A stretch of 19,285 nt of DNA from the NCBI GenBank assembly GCA_034430615.1, contig DAOUEJ010000098.1, positions 1 to 19,285 of the forward strand. The letters are read 5' to 3'. Position numbers and translations under genes: made by a program. How positions within the stretch are numbered: the stretch's first letter is position 1; the number at the start of each line of letters is the position of its first letter. This document shows positions 1 to 7,331 of this stretch, one piece after another. Source of the stretch: E44-bin32 sp034430615 (GTDB taxonomy: Bacteria > Chloroflexota > Anaerolineae > Anaerolineales > E44-bin32). Below the pieces are notes generated by a model. It searched no databases and was not told the origin of the DNA. It saw only the letters and a list, made by a program, of their open reading frames with translations.

Positions 1-743
1 GAAGCGACCAGGTCGCTTCCAGGCGGGAACACGAAGGCCAGCTCTTCATCGGAAGTAAGCCCAGGTCCGACTACAAGCTTGCCTGGATTGGCGCCGATGA
101 ATCCAACGGCAGAGACCGTGTCGATCACGACAGCATCGATATCACCGGCCATCAAGGCTGACACTGCCCCGGGGAAGTCCTCGAAGCTCTTGATGCGGTC
201 CACGGGGAAGTAGTCCTTAGCGACGATCTCGTTTGTCGTACCGAGCTGCGTGCCGACGAGTTTGGTGCTGTCGGCGATGAACGCATTGAGGTCATCGATC
301 GTATCATTGGCGTTGATGAGCAGGACCTGACCGATCGTTACGTACGGCACCGAGTAGTCGACGATCTGGGCGCGCTCCTCGGTATAGGTCACGCCGTCGG
401 CGAGCCAGTCGAACTCACCGGCCTGCATTGCCGGGAAGATGCCATCCCAGGATGCTTCCTGGAACTCGGGTACGCAATTGAGGATCTCACAGATGTAGCG
501 GACGACATCGTAGTCCCAGCCGACGGGTTCGCCGCTGGCTTCGTCGATGTTATTGAACGGTGGGTAGGCATTCTCAACGGCGACGGTTACTGTCTGCCCG
601 CCGAGGTCAGGTAGTCCACCGGGCATTGGCTCCTCGGTAGCCGGTGGTGCGGCTGGGACCTCAGTGGGCGTTGCCCCGGTGCCGCATGCGGCAAGAACCA
701 TCGTCGCGATCACGAGCAGAGCAAAAAACCCAATCCTCTTCAT
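1..743 (-). CDS. ABC transporter substrate-binding lipoprotein, amino-acid (family 3) type, C-terminus cut by window edge
   Basis: An extracytoplasmic solute-binding protein, probably feeding a polar amino acid or similar small molecule to an ABC permease. Reading from ATG at 743, about 247 codons are open to the window edge. The start is well supported by AGGAGG about 5 nt upstream. The N-terminus MKRIGFFALLVIATMVLAAC is a lipoprotein signal with lipobox LAAC (Cys20), so the mature protein should be membrane-anchored outside the cell. A Pro/Thr-rich linker follows (about 22-48), then family-3 hallmarks: VAVENAYPPFN, PVGWDYDVVRYICE, WDGIFPAMQAGEFDW and a GDIDAVVIDT segment near 195-205. The permease and ATPase genes would lie beyond the left edge. 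The family call is firm; the ligand is not determined. Confidence 0.9.
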   Translation of the reverse strand, partial: MKRIGFFALLVIATMVLAACGTGATPTEVPAAPPATEEPMPGGLPDLGGQTVTVAVENAYPPFNNIDEASGEPVGWDYDVVRYICEILNCVPEFQEASWDGIFPAMQAGEFDWLADGVTYTEERAQIVDYSVPYVTIGQVLLINANDTIDDLNAFIADSTKLVGTQLGTTNEIVAKDYFPVDRIKSFEDFPGAVSALMAGDIDAVVIDTVSAVGFIGANPGKLVVGPGLTSDEELAFVFPPGSDLVA

Positions 744-811
744 TCTATCCTCCTGTGGATGATGTCTTGGTGAGGTTCTGTTTTTTGGTTTCGAGATGCA
801 CCTCCTTGAGC

Positions 812-847
812 AAAAAAGACCACAGGGCAAATTTCAGTTCAGCCCTG
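812..847 (-). terminator. Rho-independent terminator-like hairpin downstream of the LCP-like gene
   Basis: On the minus strand CAGGGC (842-847) pairs perfectly with GCCCTG (823-828) around a 13-nt loop, followed within a few bases by TCTTTTTT (about 812-819). It lies about 78 nt past the stop of the LCP-like gene and before the binding-protein gene, as expected of a terminator separating them. The 6-bp stem is short. Confidence 0.5.
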
Positions 848-856
848 GAGTTTCAT

Positions 857-885
857 AGCATAGCCGGAGTCGGTATCAGATGCAA
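857..885 (-). promoter_or_regulatory. Candidate sigma-70-type promoter for the binding-protein gene
   Basis: On the minus strand TTGCAT (880-885) and TATGCT (857-862) are separated by exactly 17 nt. Both hexamers match the consensus only partly. A start near 850 would place the terminator-like hairpin at 812-847 inside the leader of the binding-protein gene. Either this is an attenuated leader, or the true promoter is elsewhere and the hairpin ends the upstream gene. Weak evidence. Confidence 0.25.
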
Positions 886-924
886 GGGATTTTATGTGCC
901 AGGGATGCTTCTGGAAATATATTA

Positions 925-1683
925 CTAGCCCTCAAGTAGCATAGTGATTTCCACCCGCTCGGGGTCGATCGGGAGCAGCGGAATTGCTAGGGTTGCCAAT
1001 TGCGGAGCGGAGGGTGAGGTGTAGGCATGCTCTGGGACCAGGGTTGTGAGCGAAGTCACTTCCGGTGTTCTGCCAAGGGATGGTGCTTTTTCTACCAGTG
1101 CTTGAAGGATGCGGCCTTGGAGTTTCAAGCCTTCCTGTGGTCGATCAAGCAGGAGGTTAAGCGCACCGATAGTTCGGCTGCCATCGTAGATTTGATCGCC
1201 AATCGAGAAACCACCCAGGTAATCAACAACTCGCGCGAAACCAACCTGGTCGAGTACTGCCCAGCCGAGGATAGGATGGGAGGTGTAGCTCGCTATGGCA
1301 CTGATAAAAGCAGCACCGAAATCAGGCGGATCAAAGATTGAGAAGGATGCGCGCAGGGTTTTTCCGTCTGGGAGAGAGGCATCATAGGGCAGGCCGAGCA
1401 ATTCGATTGGCTGTTCTCTGGAGCCGAAGGTGATGAGCCACGCTGCCTGGAGGCTTGCGGCAGGTGGGTCATCCAAGGAGTCGACACCCAATATCAGCAC
1501 CGTTGAACGGCTGTCGGTTAATACAGTCGAGGTTGGGGGAGCGAGGCTGGTTGAATTTGAGGGGGCAACCCCGATAAGTGCAGGCTCAGGCGTGGGAGGT
1601 TTGAGGACTACGCTCAGCACCCCAGCCGCGAAGCATACGAGAAGTAGGGGAAGAATCAGACCTAGGGATGAACGGCTTCGCAT
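925..1683 (-). CDS. Membrane-anchored LCP (LytR-CpsA-Psr)-like protein, catalytic arginines missing
   Basis: 252 aa. An N-terminal membrane anchor (about 7-27) is followed by a Pro/Ser/Thr-rich linker and an extracytoplasmic domain. Its core resembles LCP enzymes, which transfer undecaprenyl-linked polymers to peptidoglycan: TVLILGVDS (61-69) fits the first strand, ELLGLPYD (94-101) the usual SIPRD segment, and VVDYLGGFSI (152-161) the conserved VDxLGGV motif. The family's arginines are absent: PRD reads PYD, the usual RSDT segment reads LQAA, and the R-x-R...DxGR..RQ stretch reads DRPQEGLKLQGR. It is therefore probably a non-catalytic LCP fold, perhaps binding a lipid or wall precursor. The start ATG has only a distant AGG upstream. 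It follows the terminator at 1712-1741 and is probably its own unit. The fold is inferred from motif spacing. Confidence 0.65.
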   Translation of the reverse strand: MRSRSSLGLILPLLLVCFAAGVLSVVLKPPTPEPALIGVAPSNSTSLAPPTSTVLTDSRSTVLILGVDSLDDPPAASLQAAWLITFGSREQPIELLGLPYDASLPDGKTLRASFSIFDPPDFGAAFISAIASYTSHPILGWAVLDQVGFARVVDYLGGFSIGDQIYDGSRTIGALNLLLDRPQEGLKLQGRILQALVEKAPSLGRTPEVTSLTTLVPEHAYTSPSAPQLATLAIPLLPIDPERVEITMLLEG

Positions 1684-1711
1684 CGGAATGGCCTATCCAG
1701 GTTGAAAACAA

Positions 1712-1741
1712 CACGCGCCCGGATTGTACTCTGGGCGCGTG
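1712..1741 (-). terminator. Intrinsic terminator ending the FtsZ/peptidase operon
   Basis: On the minus strand the perfect 9-bp arms CACGCGCCC and GGGCGCGTG enclose a 12-nt loop (1721-1732). They are followed immediately by TTGTTTTC, a moderate U-tract. The hairpin begins about 30 nt past the stop of the 67-aa gene and lies upstream of the LCP-like gene, so it probably ends the long operon. Confidence 0.6.
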
Positions 1742-1770
1742 CTGTCTGCAATTGAAGCTGCCTTGAACGC

Positions 1771-1974
1771 TCAAATGGATAAGCTCCAGAGCAGCAAGTT
1801 GCCAAAGATCTTCCCGAGCAGGAAAGCGGTAATTGCAGCCAGGACGATGGGCGAAATCCACACAACCCGATTAAACGTGCGCCGGTTGTTAACTGCAACT
1901 CCTGTCATGATCGATGCAACTCGCCAGAATGCGATTTTGATATAAGTCTGCAGGTTCATAGGATATGTGTTCAT
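1771..1974 (-). CDS. Small membrane protein, 67 aa, last gene of the operon
   Basis: No family recognised. The reading frame is open from a GTG at 1983 that overlaps the preceding stop (GTGA). I chose ATG at 1974 because GAGGTGA stands 6 nt before it, whereas the GTG has no ribosome-binding site. The product has one clear hydrophobic segment (about 38-62, WISPIVLAAITAFLLGKIFG) preceded by Arg residues (NNRRTFNRV). This suggests an N-in orientation and a short exposed tail. Residues 10-28 are amphipathic to hydrophobic and may lie on the membrane. Overlap with the 76-aa gene and the terminator just downstream mark it as the end of the operon. It could be a membrane anchor for one of the soluble operon products; that is inference. 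Confidence 0.7.
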   Translation of the reverse strand: MNTYPMNLQTYIKIAFWRVASIMTGVAVNNRRTFNRVVWISPIVLAAITAFLLGKIFGNLLLWSLSI

Positions 1975-1979
1975 GTTGG

Positions 1980-2210
1980 TCACCTCGAGGTCGTCATTTT
2001 CAGAATTCGTCCACGCTCATCAGCAACAACGCGCACGATGCGTTTGATTTTCCGGCCACCAGGCAGTTCGGCTGATCCAGAGTAGGTCAGCAGGTAGGTC
2101 AGGTTGTCTTCGTTCTTTCCCTGCTGACTGACTTTCGGTCGAACGCGGGCCATCTCCGGGAAGGATTTTCGGACAGCTTTGTTCAGGGTACCCAGTGTCT
2201 TTGAGTCCAC
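1980..2210 (-). CDS. 76-aa stand-alone copy of the C-terminal module of the operon's caspase-like peptidase
   Basis: GTG start 6 nt after the ftsZ stop, with TAGG about 5 nt upstream; there is no ATG start near this N-terminus. No named family recognised. Comparison with the last ~95 residues of the 878-aa peptidase (4695-7331) shows shared features in the same order: TL...V....(F/L)PxM near the N-terminus, a QQ pair shortly after, a basic middle with beta-strand character, and a matching end (VVADERGRILKMTTSR against LTLDSSGKIMKLAISR). The small gene therefore encodes a free form of the peptidase's tail domain. There is no signal peptide or membrane segment, so it should be cytoplasmic. It may compete with or cap the peptidase tail, or bind the same partner; neither is shown by the sequence. 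Confidence 0.7.
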   Translation of the reverse strand: MDSKTLGTLNKAVRKSFPEMARVRPKVSQQGKNEDNLTYLLTYSGSAELPGGRKIKRIVRVVADERGRILKMTTSR

Positions 2211-2216
2211 GTCGGC

Positions 2217-3353
2217 CTACCCTCGCTGCGCTACTGCGGCTCGACGGCGCAAAAAAGTTGGGAGATCGAGATCATCGCTGGCCGCCGCGTTTGCTTTTAC
2301 ATCGACTGCATTGGTGTTCACGGCTTGGCCTTCGGTGGCGACCTGCTGGGATACCGCACGTCCGCCAACACCGGTGAAGATAAGGATGACCTGCGCCCGG
2401 CCGTTCATCTCGGGATCTGTGCTCGCGCCGAGGATAACGTCGGCGTCCGGCGAGAGCGTCTCGCGTAGGGCCGTAACTGATTCCCCGACCTCGAAGAGCG
2501 TTAGATCCTCACCGCCGGTAAAGTGCACAAGAACTCCAGAGGCCTGGTCGAAGCTATCAAAATTGAGCAGTGGGTGGTGCATGGCTTGGCGGATTGCAGA
2601 GGCTGCTTTTTCAGGTCCCTGACCGAGACCGATGGCCATGTAGGCCCCGCCGCCTTTGAGCATCAGCTCCCTGACATGAGCAAAGTCGACATTGATCATC
2701 CCGGGCTGGGTGACGAGCTCTGCAATACCCTGCACCCCCTGCCTGAGCACATCGTCGGCCAGGCGGAAGGCGATCTCAAGGCTCAAGTCGTGCGGTGCGA
2801 CTTGGAGCAGCCTATCGTTCGGGACTGTTATCAGCGTATGTGAATGAGGCTGCAGCTGGCGAACGCCTTCAAGCGCGTTCTGCGACCGTTTGCTCATCTC
2901 GAAGGAGAACGGCATGGTCACGACCGAGACAACAACTGCGCCAATTTCGCGCGCGATCTCTGCGGCAACGGGAGCCGAGCCTGTCCCTGTACCACCACCC
3001 ATACCGGCGGTGATAAAGACCATATCCGCGCCTGCCAGGGCTGCTGCTAGTTCACGGCTGCTTTCAATCGCAGCCGCAGCACCAACCTTTGGATCGCCCC
3101 CAGCACCGAGGCCACGCGTAAAGCGTGGTCCGAGCTGGAGACGTGTCGTGGCCATACTCGAGCCAAGGGCTTGTTTGTCGGTGTTGGCGGCGATGAACTC
3201 AACCCCGGAGAGCCCTAACTGGATCATGCGGTTCACAGCATTTGAACCGCCACCGCCGAGACCGAGGACCTTGATGCTGGCCTGTCCCATAGGCTTCAAC
3301 GGGGCTGTGTCTGTGATTGCGCGTAGACGGGCGAGTGGGTCCCTCTCAGGCAT
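2217..3353 (-). CDS. ftsZ: Cell division GTPase FtsZ (tubulin superfamily) with altered T7 loop
   Basis: 378 aa, with the core features of FtsZ, the GTPase that polymerises into the division ring. Visible motifs are GGGGSNA (T1, 33-39), AANTDKQAL (T3), tubulin signature GGGTGTGSAP (T4, 119-128), FSFEMSKR near 149-156, VPNDRL (T6, 178-182), VQGIAEL, and the synergy loop NVDFAHV (221-227). The family's second catalytic Asp in that loop (E. coli Asp212) is His226 here; the first (Asp223) is present. The C-terminal peptide LDLPTFLRRR (362-371), used to bind membrane tethers, is intact, but the linker before it is short. The start ATG overlaps the preceding gene by 8 bp and has AGGAG 6 nt upstream, implying translational coupling. 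Its neighbours are not the usual dcw genes, so it may be a specialised paralogue; whether another ftsZ exists cannot be seen here. Confidence 0.93.
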   Translation of the reverse strand: MPERDPLARLRAITDTAPLKPMGQASIKVLGLGGGGSNAVNRMIQLGLSGVEFIAANTDKQALGSSMATTRLQLGPRFTRGLGAGGDPKVGAAAAIESSRELAAALAGADMVFITAGMGGGTGTGSAPVAAEIAREIGAVVVSVVTMPFSFEMSKRSQNALEGVRQLQPHSHTLITVPNDRLLQVAPHDLSLEIAFRLADDVLRQGVQGIAELVTQPGMINVDFAHVRELMLKGGGAYMAIGLGQGPEKAASAIRQAMHHPLLNFDSFDQASGVLVHFTGGEDLTLFEVGESVTALRETLSPDADVILGASTDPEMNGRAQVILIFTGVGGRAVSQQVATEGQAVNTNAVDVKANAAASDDLDLPTFLRRRAAVAQRG

Positions 3354-4632
3354 GTTCGGCTCCTATCATTGCTTGCTGTTCAGCCGCGATTTCGGCGACC
3401 GCCAGCAAGAATTCTTCGCTTTTTGGATCACGAAACCGTCGGACCGTGCAGCCCTGGTCTCGAAGCTTGGTTTCGATGTCCTTTGAAATTGCCGATTCAT
3501 CGCCGATGAGCGTAACTTGTGAAGCAAGGCGAGCGTCGATGGCGGAAAAGCCCACGACCGGTCTAATTGCCAGCACAAAGGGTTCAATCTCTTCCCAATC
3601 ACTGGCAAGATCACGGTCCTCTCCAGAATGCAGGAGTACATAATGTGAGATTGGTTTCATTGGGGAAGTGGGGGGCGCCGTTTGAGGCGCTGAAAGCATC
3701 AGGCGTTCAAGTATTTCAGCGCTTGGACTGGCAGCGAGATCATCGCGGTACCAATTCGAACGCTCTTCGCTGCCGGTCAGTGTATAAAAGCAGAAGCCCA
3801 TGAGATTCTCAGCATATGAATTGGCGAGAAGAATTTCGGCGATCGCCCCATGAATATTCGCGTCATGCTGGGCATCGTGACCTGTGACTGCACCCGTTGG
3901 CCCAACCCCACCTCCAAGCACAAAAAGTGGCAAATTGGTGCCAATGACCTTCCGGGTAATCTCTTCATACCAATCAGCGATACAGAAGCCAATCTGATCC
4001 TGGCTGCCGGCAGGTGTCGTGTAGGGACGAGCCTGCGGCCACTCGCCAGAGCCACCGGCGCCCCAATCAAGTGGTTTGTCGTAGGTCCAGGCGTAGAGGG
4101 AGAGGATGAGTCGCTGCGCTAAATTTTCCTGGGAACGCCGGAGCAGGGAGGTCAGGCATGACTGCAGAAAGGCTGTATCCCAGTAGTCGCCACCCGGTTC
4201 AAGCGGTGGGAAGACAGGCTGCAGGCCATGAGTAATCTGGGTTTGCCAAATGGGGAGGTAGCGGTCAATAAATTGTTCGACCAGACCGCCGCGCGCCCAA
4301 TCTGCAGCATGCCATTGTTGACGTAGGTTTGGACGATCCCCGACAACGACGATGCGGACACCCCAATCTGCATAGCTCGCTATTGCCGGTTGGATGTTGG
4401 TCTGGGTGATCGTGTTGAATGTGTTCGTAATATGGACTACCGGATCAATCCCCGCTCGCAGCAGCCCTCGAATGAAGGGTTCTGGAACGTGGCGATCCAG
4501 ACTCGTTGGCAATACCAGCCAGCGAACCTGGAGAGTCCTCAGGATGGAGATCCAGTTATGCAGATCGCCCTGGGAGTAATGCCCATTATCGGTTCGATAG
4601 TAGAAGCCGATTGTATTTTGGGGTTGGGACAT
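3346..4632 (-). CDS. TIM-barrel protein resembling a clan-A glycoside hydrolase, catalytic acids apparently lost
   Basis: 428 aa from ATG at 4632; the frame is open to an ATG at 4686 (446 aa). I prefer 4632 because the sigma-54 element at 4663-4678 predicts a start near 4652, and the 20-nt leader then carries AGGAAGGA. The barrel also begins just after it (TIGFYYRTDNGHYS). Residues ~7-310 alternate strands and helices as in a TIM barrel. VVVGDRPNLRQQW (95-107) sits where such hydrolases have NEPN-W, and LPLFVLGGGVG (234-244) where the nucleophile Glu would stand; both Glu are absent, so it is probably a binding protein rather than an enzyme. Residues ~328-417 form a separate alpha/beta domain (GFSAIDARLASQVTLIGD...AISKDIETKLRDQGCTV) that recalls cell-wall-binding repeat 2. 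There is no signal peptide. The 3' end overlaps ftsZ by 8 bp. Confidence 0.7.
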   Translation of the reverse strand: MSQPQNTIGFYYRTDNGHYSQGDLHNWISILRTLQVRWLVLPTSLDRHVPEPFIRGLLRAGIDPVVHITNTFNTITQTNIQPAIASYADWGVRIVVVGDRPNLRQQWHAADWARGGLVEQFIDRYLPIWQTQITHGLQPVFPPLEPGGDYWDTAFLQSCLTSLLRRSQENLAQRLILSLYAWTYDKPLDWGAGGSGEWPQARPYTTPAGSQDQIGFCIADWYEEITRKVIGTNLPLFVLGGGVGPTGAVTGHDAQHDANIHGAIAEILLANSYAENLMGFCFYTLTGSEERSNWYRDDLAASPSAEILERLMLSAPQTAPPTSPMKPISHYVLLHSGEDRDLASDWEEIEPFVLAIRPVVGFSAIDARLASQVTLIGDESAISKDIETKLRDQGCTVRRFRDPKSEEFLLAVAEIAAEQQAMIGAEHA

Positions 4633-4662
4633 AGTCTCTTGTTTCCTTCCTGCGGAAATAGA

Positions 4663-4678
4663 TGCAAGAAGTGTGCCA
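4663..4678 (-). promoter_or_regulatory. Sigma-54 (-24/-12) promoter upstream of the TIM-barrel gene
   Basis: The minus strand reads TGGCACACTTCTTGCA: the -24 GG and -12 GC are 10 nt apart, matching TGGCAC-N5-TTGCW. The predicted start is near 4652, 20 nt before the ATG at 4632. It differs by one base from the element before rpoN. It would give internal expression of the TIM-barrel protein, FtsZ and the two small genes without the TPR genes. Confidence 0.7.
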
Positions 4679-4694
4679 TGTCCCAACCCTGCAC

Positions 4695-7331
4695 TCAGCG
4701 TGATATAGCGAGTTTCATGATCTTGCCGGAGGAATCGAGGGTAAGCCGAGCGAAGTGGGGGTGGACCCGATCTCCGTCAAGGATCGATTTCGAGAGGGTC
4801 ACAACAACGGTGTCCGCGCCAACCTTGCCAGAAGATTTTTTCCCGAGTGCAAAGGTCGGGCATACATGATCTTCGCCATAGCATTCGACATGCTGCTGAT
4901 GGATTGAGCAGCTCGCTTCCTGCATCCCGGGCAGGTACTGCGAGACGATAAGATCGATCTTCTTGAGCGTTGCTTCGTTCAACTGGCCCTGATCGATTTC
5001 TTTTCCGCCGCGAGCGCAGGCGGTCTTCATGCTTGCCGGCCTTGTCTGTCGGCGGATGACCGTTTTCTCGCCCACCTGGATCGATTCAACTCCAGGGCGG
5101 AAAAGCGGATCACCGAAGAGGATAAACGAGAGCAAGGTTTTTTGATCTTCGCCATCCAGGTAGCCCTGGCGTTTATGCATTTCAGTCGCGAGCTGGAGTT
5201 TAGCGCGTCGCAAGGCTTCCCCAACAGGCAATCTGAGATTCAAGTTCTGCCAGAAGTTCATCCCTAAAAGATCGGCTGCGATCAAGGGAGGCGTGACGGA
5301 TCCATACGAGACCTTCGTTGAGCCTACGAATGCCCGGCTACCGGAGGCAAGGAACTTCAGACTCAGGGCTGAGTCAACCGTCTTTCCGAGCAGGTTGGCT
5401 CCATAGCATGCTTCTGTGAAGACAACGCGAGGAGCCCGGCCACTGTTCACGATATCTTCGGGGCGCAGCGCCACCGGGAACTCGAGTTTAACGGCTTCAT
5501 CGCGCATAGGGTCGCGCTGTCCATACCACTCCGGACTGTCCTCCAGGCCATGCAGGTTGAAATAGGAAAGCCGGATTGGCTGGATGGCGCTGGATGGAAG
5601 CCGGCCAGCTTCAACCGGCGGGGATGAGATCATCGCTCGCGGATCACCGATGGATTTGAATACTGCAAGCGAGGCTTTTCTCCAGATACTTGCTGTATAC
5701 CCAAACGACTTCGTCCCGGATCCAACAAGCAAATTGAAGTATCTCCAAAACCAGGTTCTCAACTGGTGCAGTCTGCTCACTGATCGGCCTGTTGCCGAGT
5801 GATAACTTATCGCCTGGTCTAGGTGTTTGTTAGCTAGGGTGAGATCCTGATCGACAGGCAAACGTCCAACTGGCCACTCGGGCAGGAAATAGTTCTCATC
5901 CGAGGTAGCGTACGGGTTGTCGGAGGGTACTTCATCGTCGTCATCATCGGTGGGGTTTGGTAGTCGATGGAACGGGATGACGTCATTCCCGCCCAGGATG
6001 AACAACGCTCCGATCATCTCGCCCCGGCGAGCTAGCGCTGCATCCAGATCCGCAAGGCGCAGCTTTATCTGCCAGGCGTTGCCTGGATCGCAAGGGGCGA
6101 TACCGAAGGCTTCAAGGGTGGATGGGTCATCCGGGTAAATACGATAGGCTGTCCACCCAGGTCTGCGGCGGATAGTCTCTACCAAGCGCATCACGCGCTG
6201 GTCGACCTCGTCGAAGGCGGTTTCGCCGACCTGCTGGAGCATTCGTGATCGACTCGTCATCACGATATACGCCGGGACTCGGCCGTCTTCATCCAATGAC
6301 CTTCTCCTGGCCTTAACTTTCTTTGCCAACCGGCGCAGGTCCTCGTCGATCTTGATCAGCGCTTCGGGCTGTGACTTCGGAGCGGGTTCTGCTTCATCAG
6401 TCGCCCCGGGATTGGGACCCTGGAAAGCCTCCCATGCTTCAGGTGCAGGCAAGGGTTCCTTTGAGATGGGTACACCGCGCTTTTCTTCCACAGGAGCTTC
6501 CGCAATGGTCCAGATAGCATCCTGGGTGTCAATCCGCATCTCTGGTTCCAGGTTGGCATCCCCCAGCCTGTTGTCGCCCAGAATTGCCGCGACTTCAGCG
6601 GGCACCGGCCGGCTGAGTTCAGCCTGTAAGTGTGTTGGCCAGAGTGAGCTGTACTCCCCACTTAATGGGAGGGTGATAACGAGCTCGCGTGAGACATCGA
6701 GGCTCACGACCCTGTGCAGCAACTCGACGCCGCGGCCGATCTCGCCTTGCTGCATGAAATCATCTGCTAGGGCGAGCATGAACTGAACACAATTAGGCCA
6801 ACGTTGATGACCGAGGCGGGCCAGGTTTAAGGCAGCTTTCTTGTGTCCGGCCGCCAGATGAGCCCTCATCGCCACAAGGTAAGCGAGCGCGAGGTCAGGG
6901 TCTCCAGCAAGCGCCTCTTGGGCTAAGCGCTCGGCCAGCTGGCTGTCCGCACTCCTTAGCTCTGCATAGGCAGCCCGCAGCTTCATCGCCCATTCTGGAT
7001 GTCGTGCCGTATCCAACTTCTTGCCATCCAGAACACGTTCGCAGGCTTCGAAAGTCAGCGCACGCTGCGTCTCACCCATTGTTCTCAAGGTACTTGCAAG
7101 TAGCGTATAGGCTTCAGTCTGTTCAGGATCTATCTGGACCAGGTGTGCCAACCGTTCCAATGCGGTTGCATGTTCACCTAGATACAGTTCAGCGCGTGCA
7201 AGACGAAGCCGAACCTGTATGTCACCCGGCCAGATTGCAAGCCAATCATTGGCCACGTGACGTGCATAATCTGCGCGTTTTGCTAGCAGAGCGGTATCGA
7301 TGAGTCGGATGAACGTATCGCGGTCTGTCAT
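4695..7331 (-). CDS. TPR-containing caspase-like cysteine peptidase (C25/gingipain type, clan CD)
   Basis: 878 aa in three parts. Residues ~1-215 are TPR-like helical repeats (LGEHATALERLAHLVQIDPEQTEAYTLLASTLRTMGE). An acidic, Pro-rich linker (~260-330) follows. Residues ~350-745 form a caspase-fold peptidase: AYIVMTS strand, GALFILGGNDVIPFHRLP (441-458), an Asp-rich loop, DNPYAT..ENYFLPEWPVGRLPV (471-493), catalytic His594 in YFNLHG, catalytic Cys642 in FTEACYG, and FILFGDPLFRP (736-746), typical of C25 peptidases. The last ~95 residues form a Cys-containing tail module also encoded alone by the 76-aa gene downstream. Without signal peptide or membrane segment it should act in the cytoplasm, unlike secreted gingipains; TPR fusion suggests a scaffolded, regulated protease. 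ATG overlaps the previous stop (ATGA). Specificity is unknown. Confidence 0.85.
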   Translation of the reverse strand: MTDRDTFIRLIDTALLAKRADYARHVANDWLAIWPGDIQVRLRLARAELYLGEHATALERLAHLVQIDPEQTEAYTLLASTLRTMGETQRALTFEACERVLDGKKLDTARHPEWAMKLRAAYAELRSADSQLAERLAQEALAGDPDLALAYLVAMRAHLAAGHKKAALNLARLGHQRWPNCVQFMLALADDFMQQGEIGRGVELLHRVVSLDVSRELVITLPLSGEYSSLWPTHLQAELSRPVPAEVAAILGDNRLGDANLEPEMRIDTQDAIWTIAEAPVEEKRGVPISKEPLPAPEAWEAFQGPNPGATDEAEPAPKSQPEALIKIDEDLRRLAKKVKARRRSLDEDGRVPAYIVMTSRSRMLQQVGETAFDEVDQRVMRLVETIRRRPGWTAYRIYPDDPSTLEAFGIAPCDPGNAWQIKLRLADLDAALARRGEMIGALFILGGNDVIPFHRLPNPTDDDDDEVPSDNPYATSDENYFLPEWPVGRLPVDQDLTLANKHLDQAISYHSATGRSVSRLHQLRTWFWRYFNLLVGSGTKSFGYTASIWRKASLAVFKSIGDPRAMISSPPVEAGRLPSSAIQPIRLSYFNLHGLEDSPEWYGQRDPMRDEAVKLEFPVALRPEDIVNSGRAPRVVFTEACYGANLLGKTVDSALSLKFLASGSRAFVGSTKVSYGSVTPPLIAADLLGMNFWQNLNLRLPVGEALRRAKLQLATEMHKRQGYLDGEDQKTLLSFILFGDPLFRPGVESIQVGEKTVIRRQTRPASMKTACARGGKEIDQGQLNEATLKKIDLIVSQYLPGMQEASCSIHQQHVECYGEDHVCPTFALGKKSSGKVGADTVVVTLSKSILDGDRVHPHFARLTLDSSGKIMKLAISR

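Noticed and set aside
880..895. Minus-strand TGGCAC followed by TTGCA upstream of the binding-protein gene
   Set aside because: The spacing between GG and GC is 15 nt, not 10, so sigma-54 would not recognise it; TTGCAT was instead considered as a weak -35.
644..928. 94-codon plus-strand open frame
   Set aside because: It runs antisense to the binding-protein start and the terminator region, with no ribosome site or recognisable protein features; a shadow frame.
2890..3486. 198-codon plus-strand open frame
   Set aside because: Antisense to the conserved GTPase core of ftsZ; no independent coding signal.
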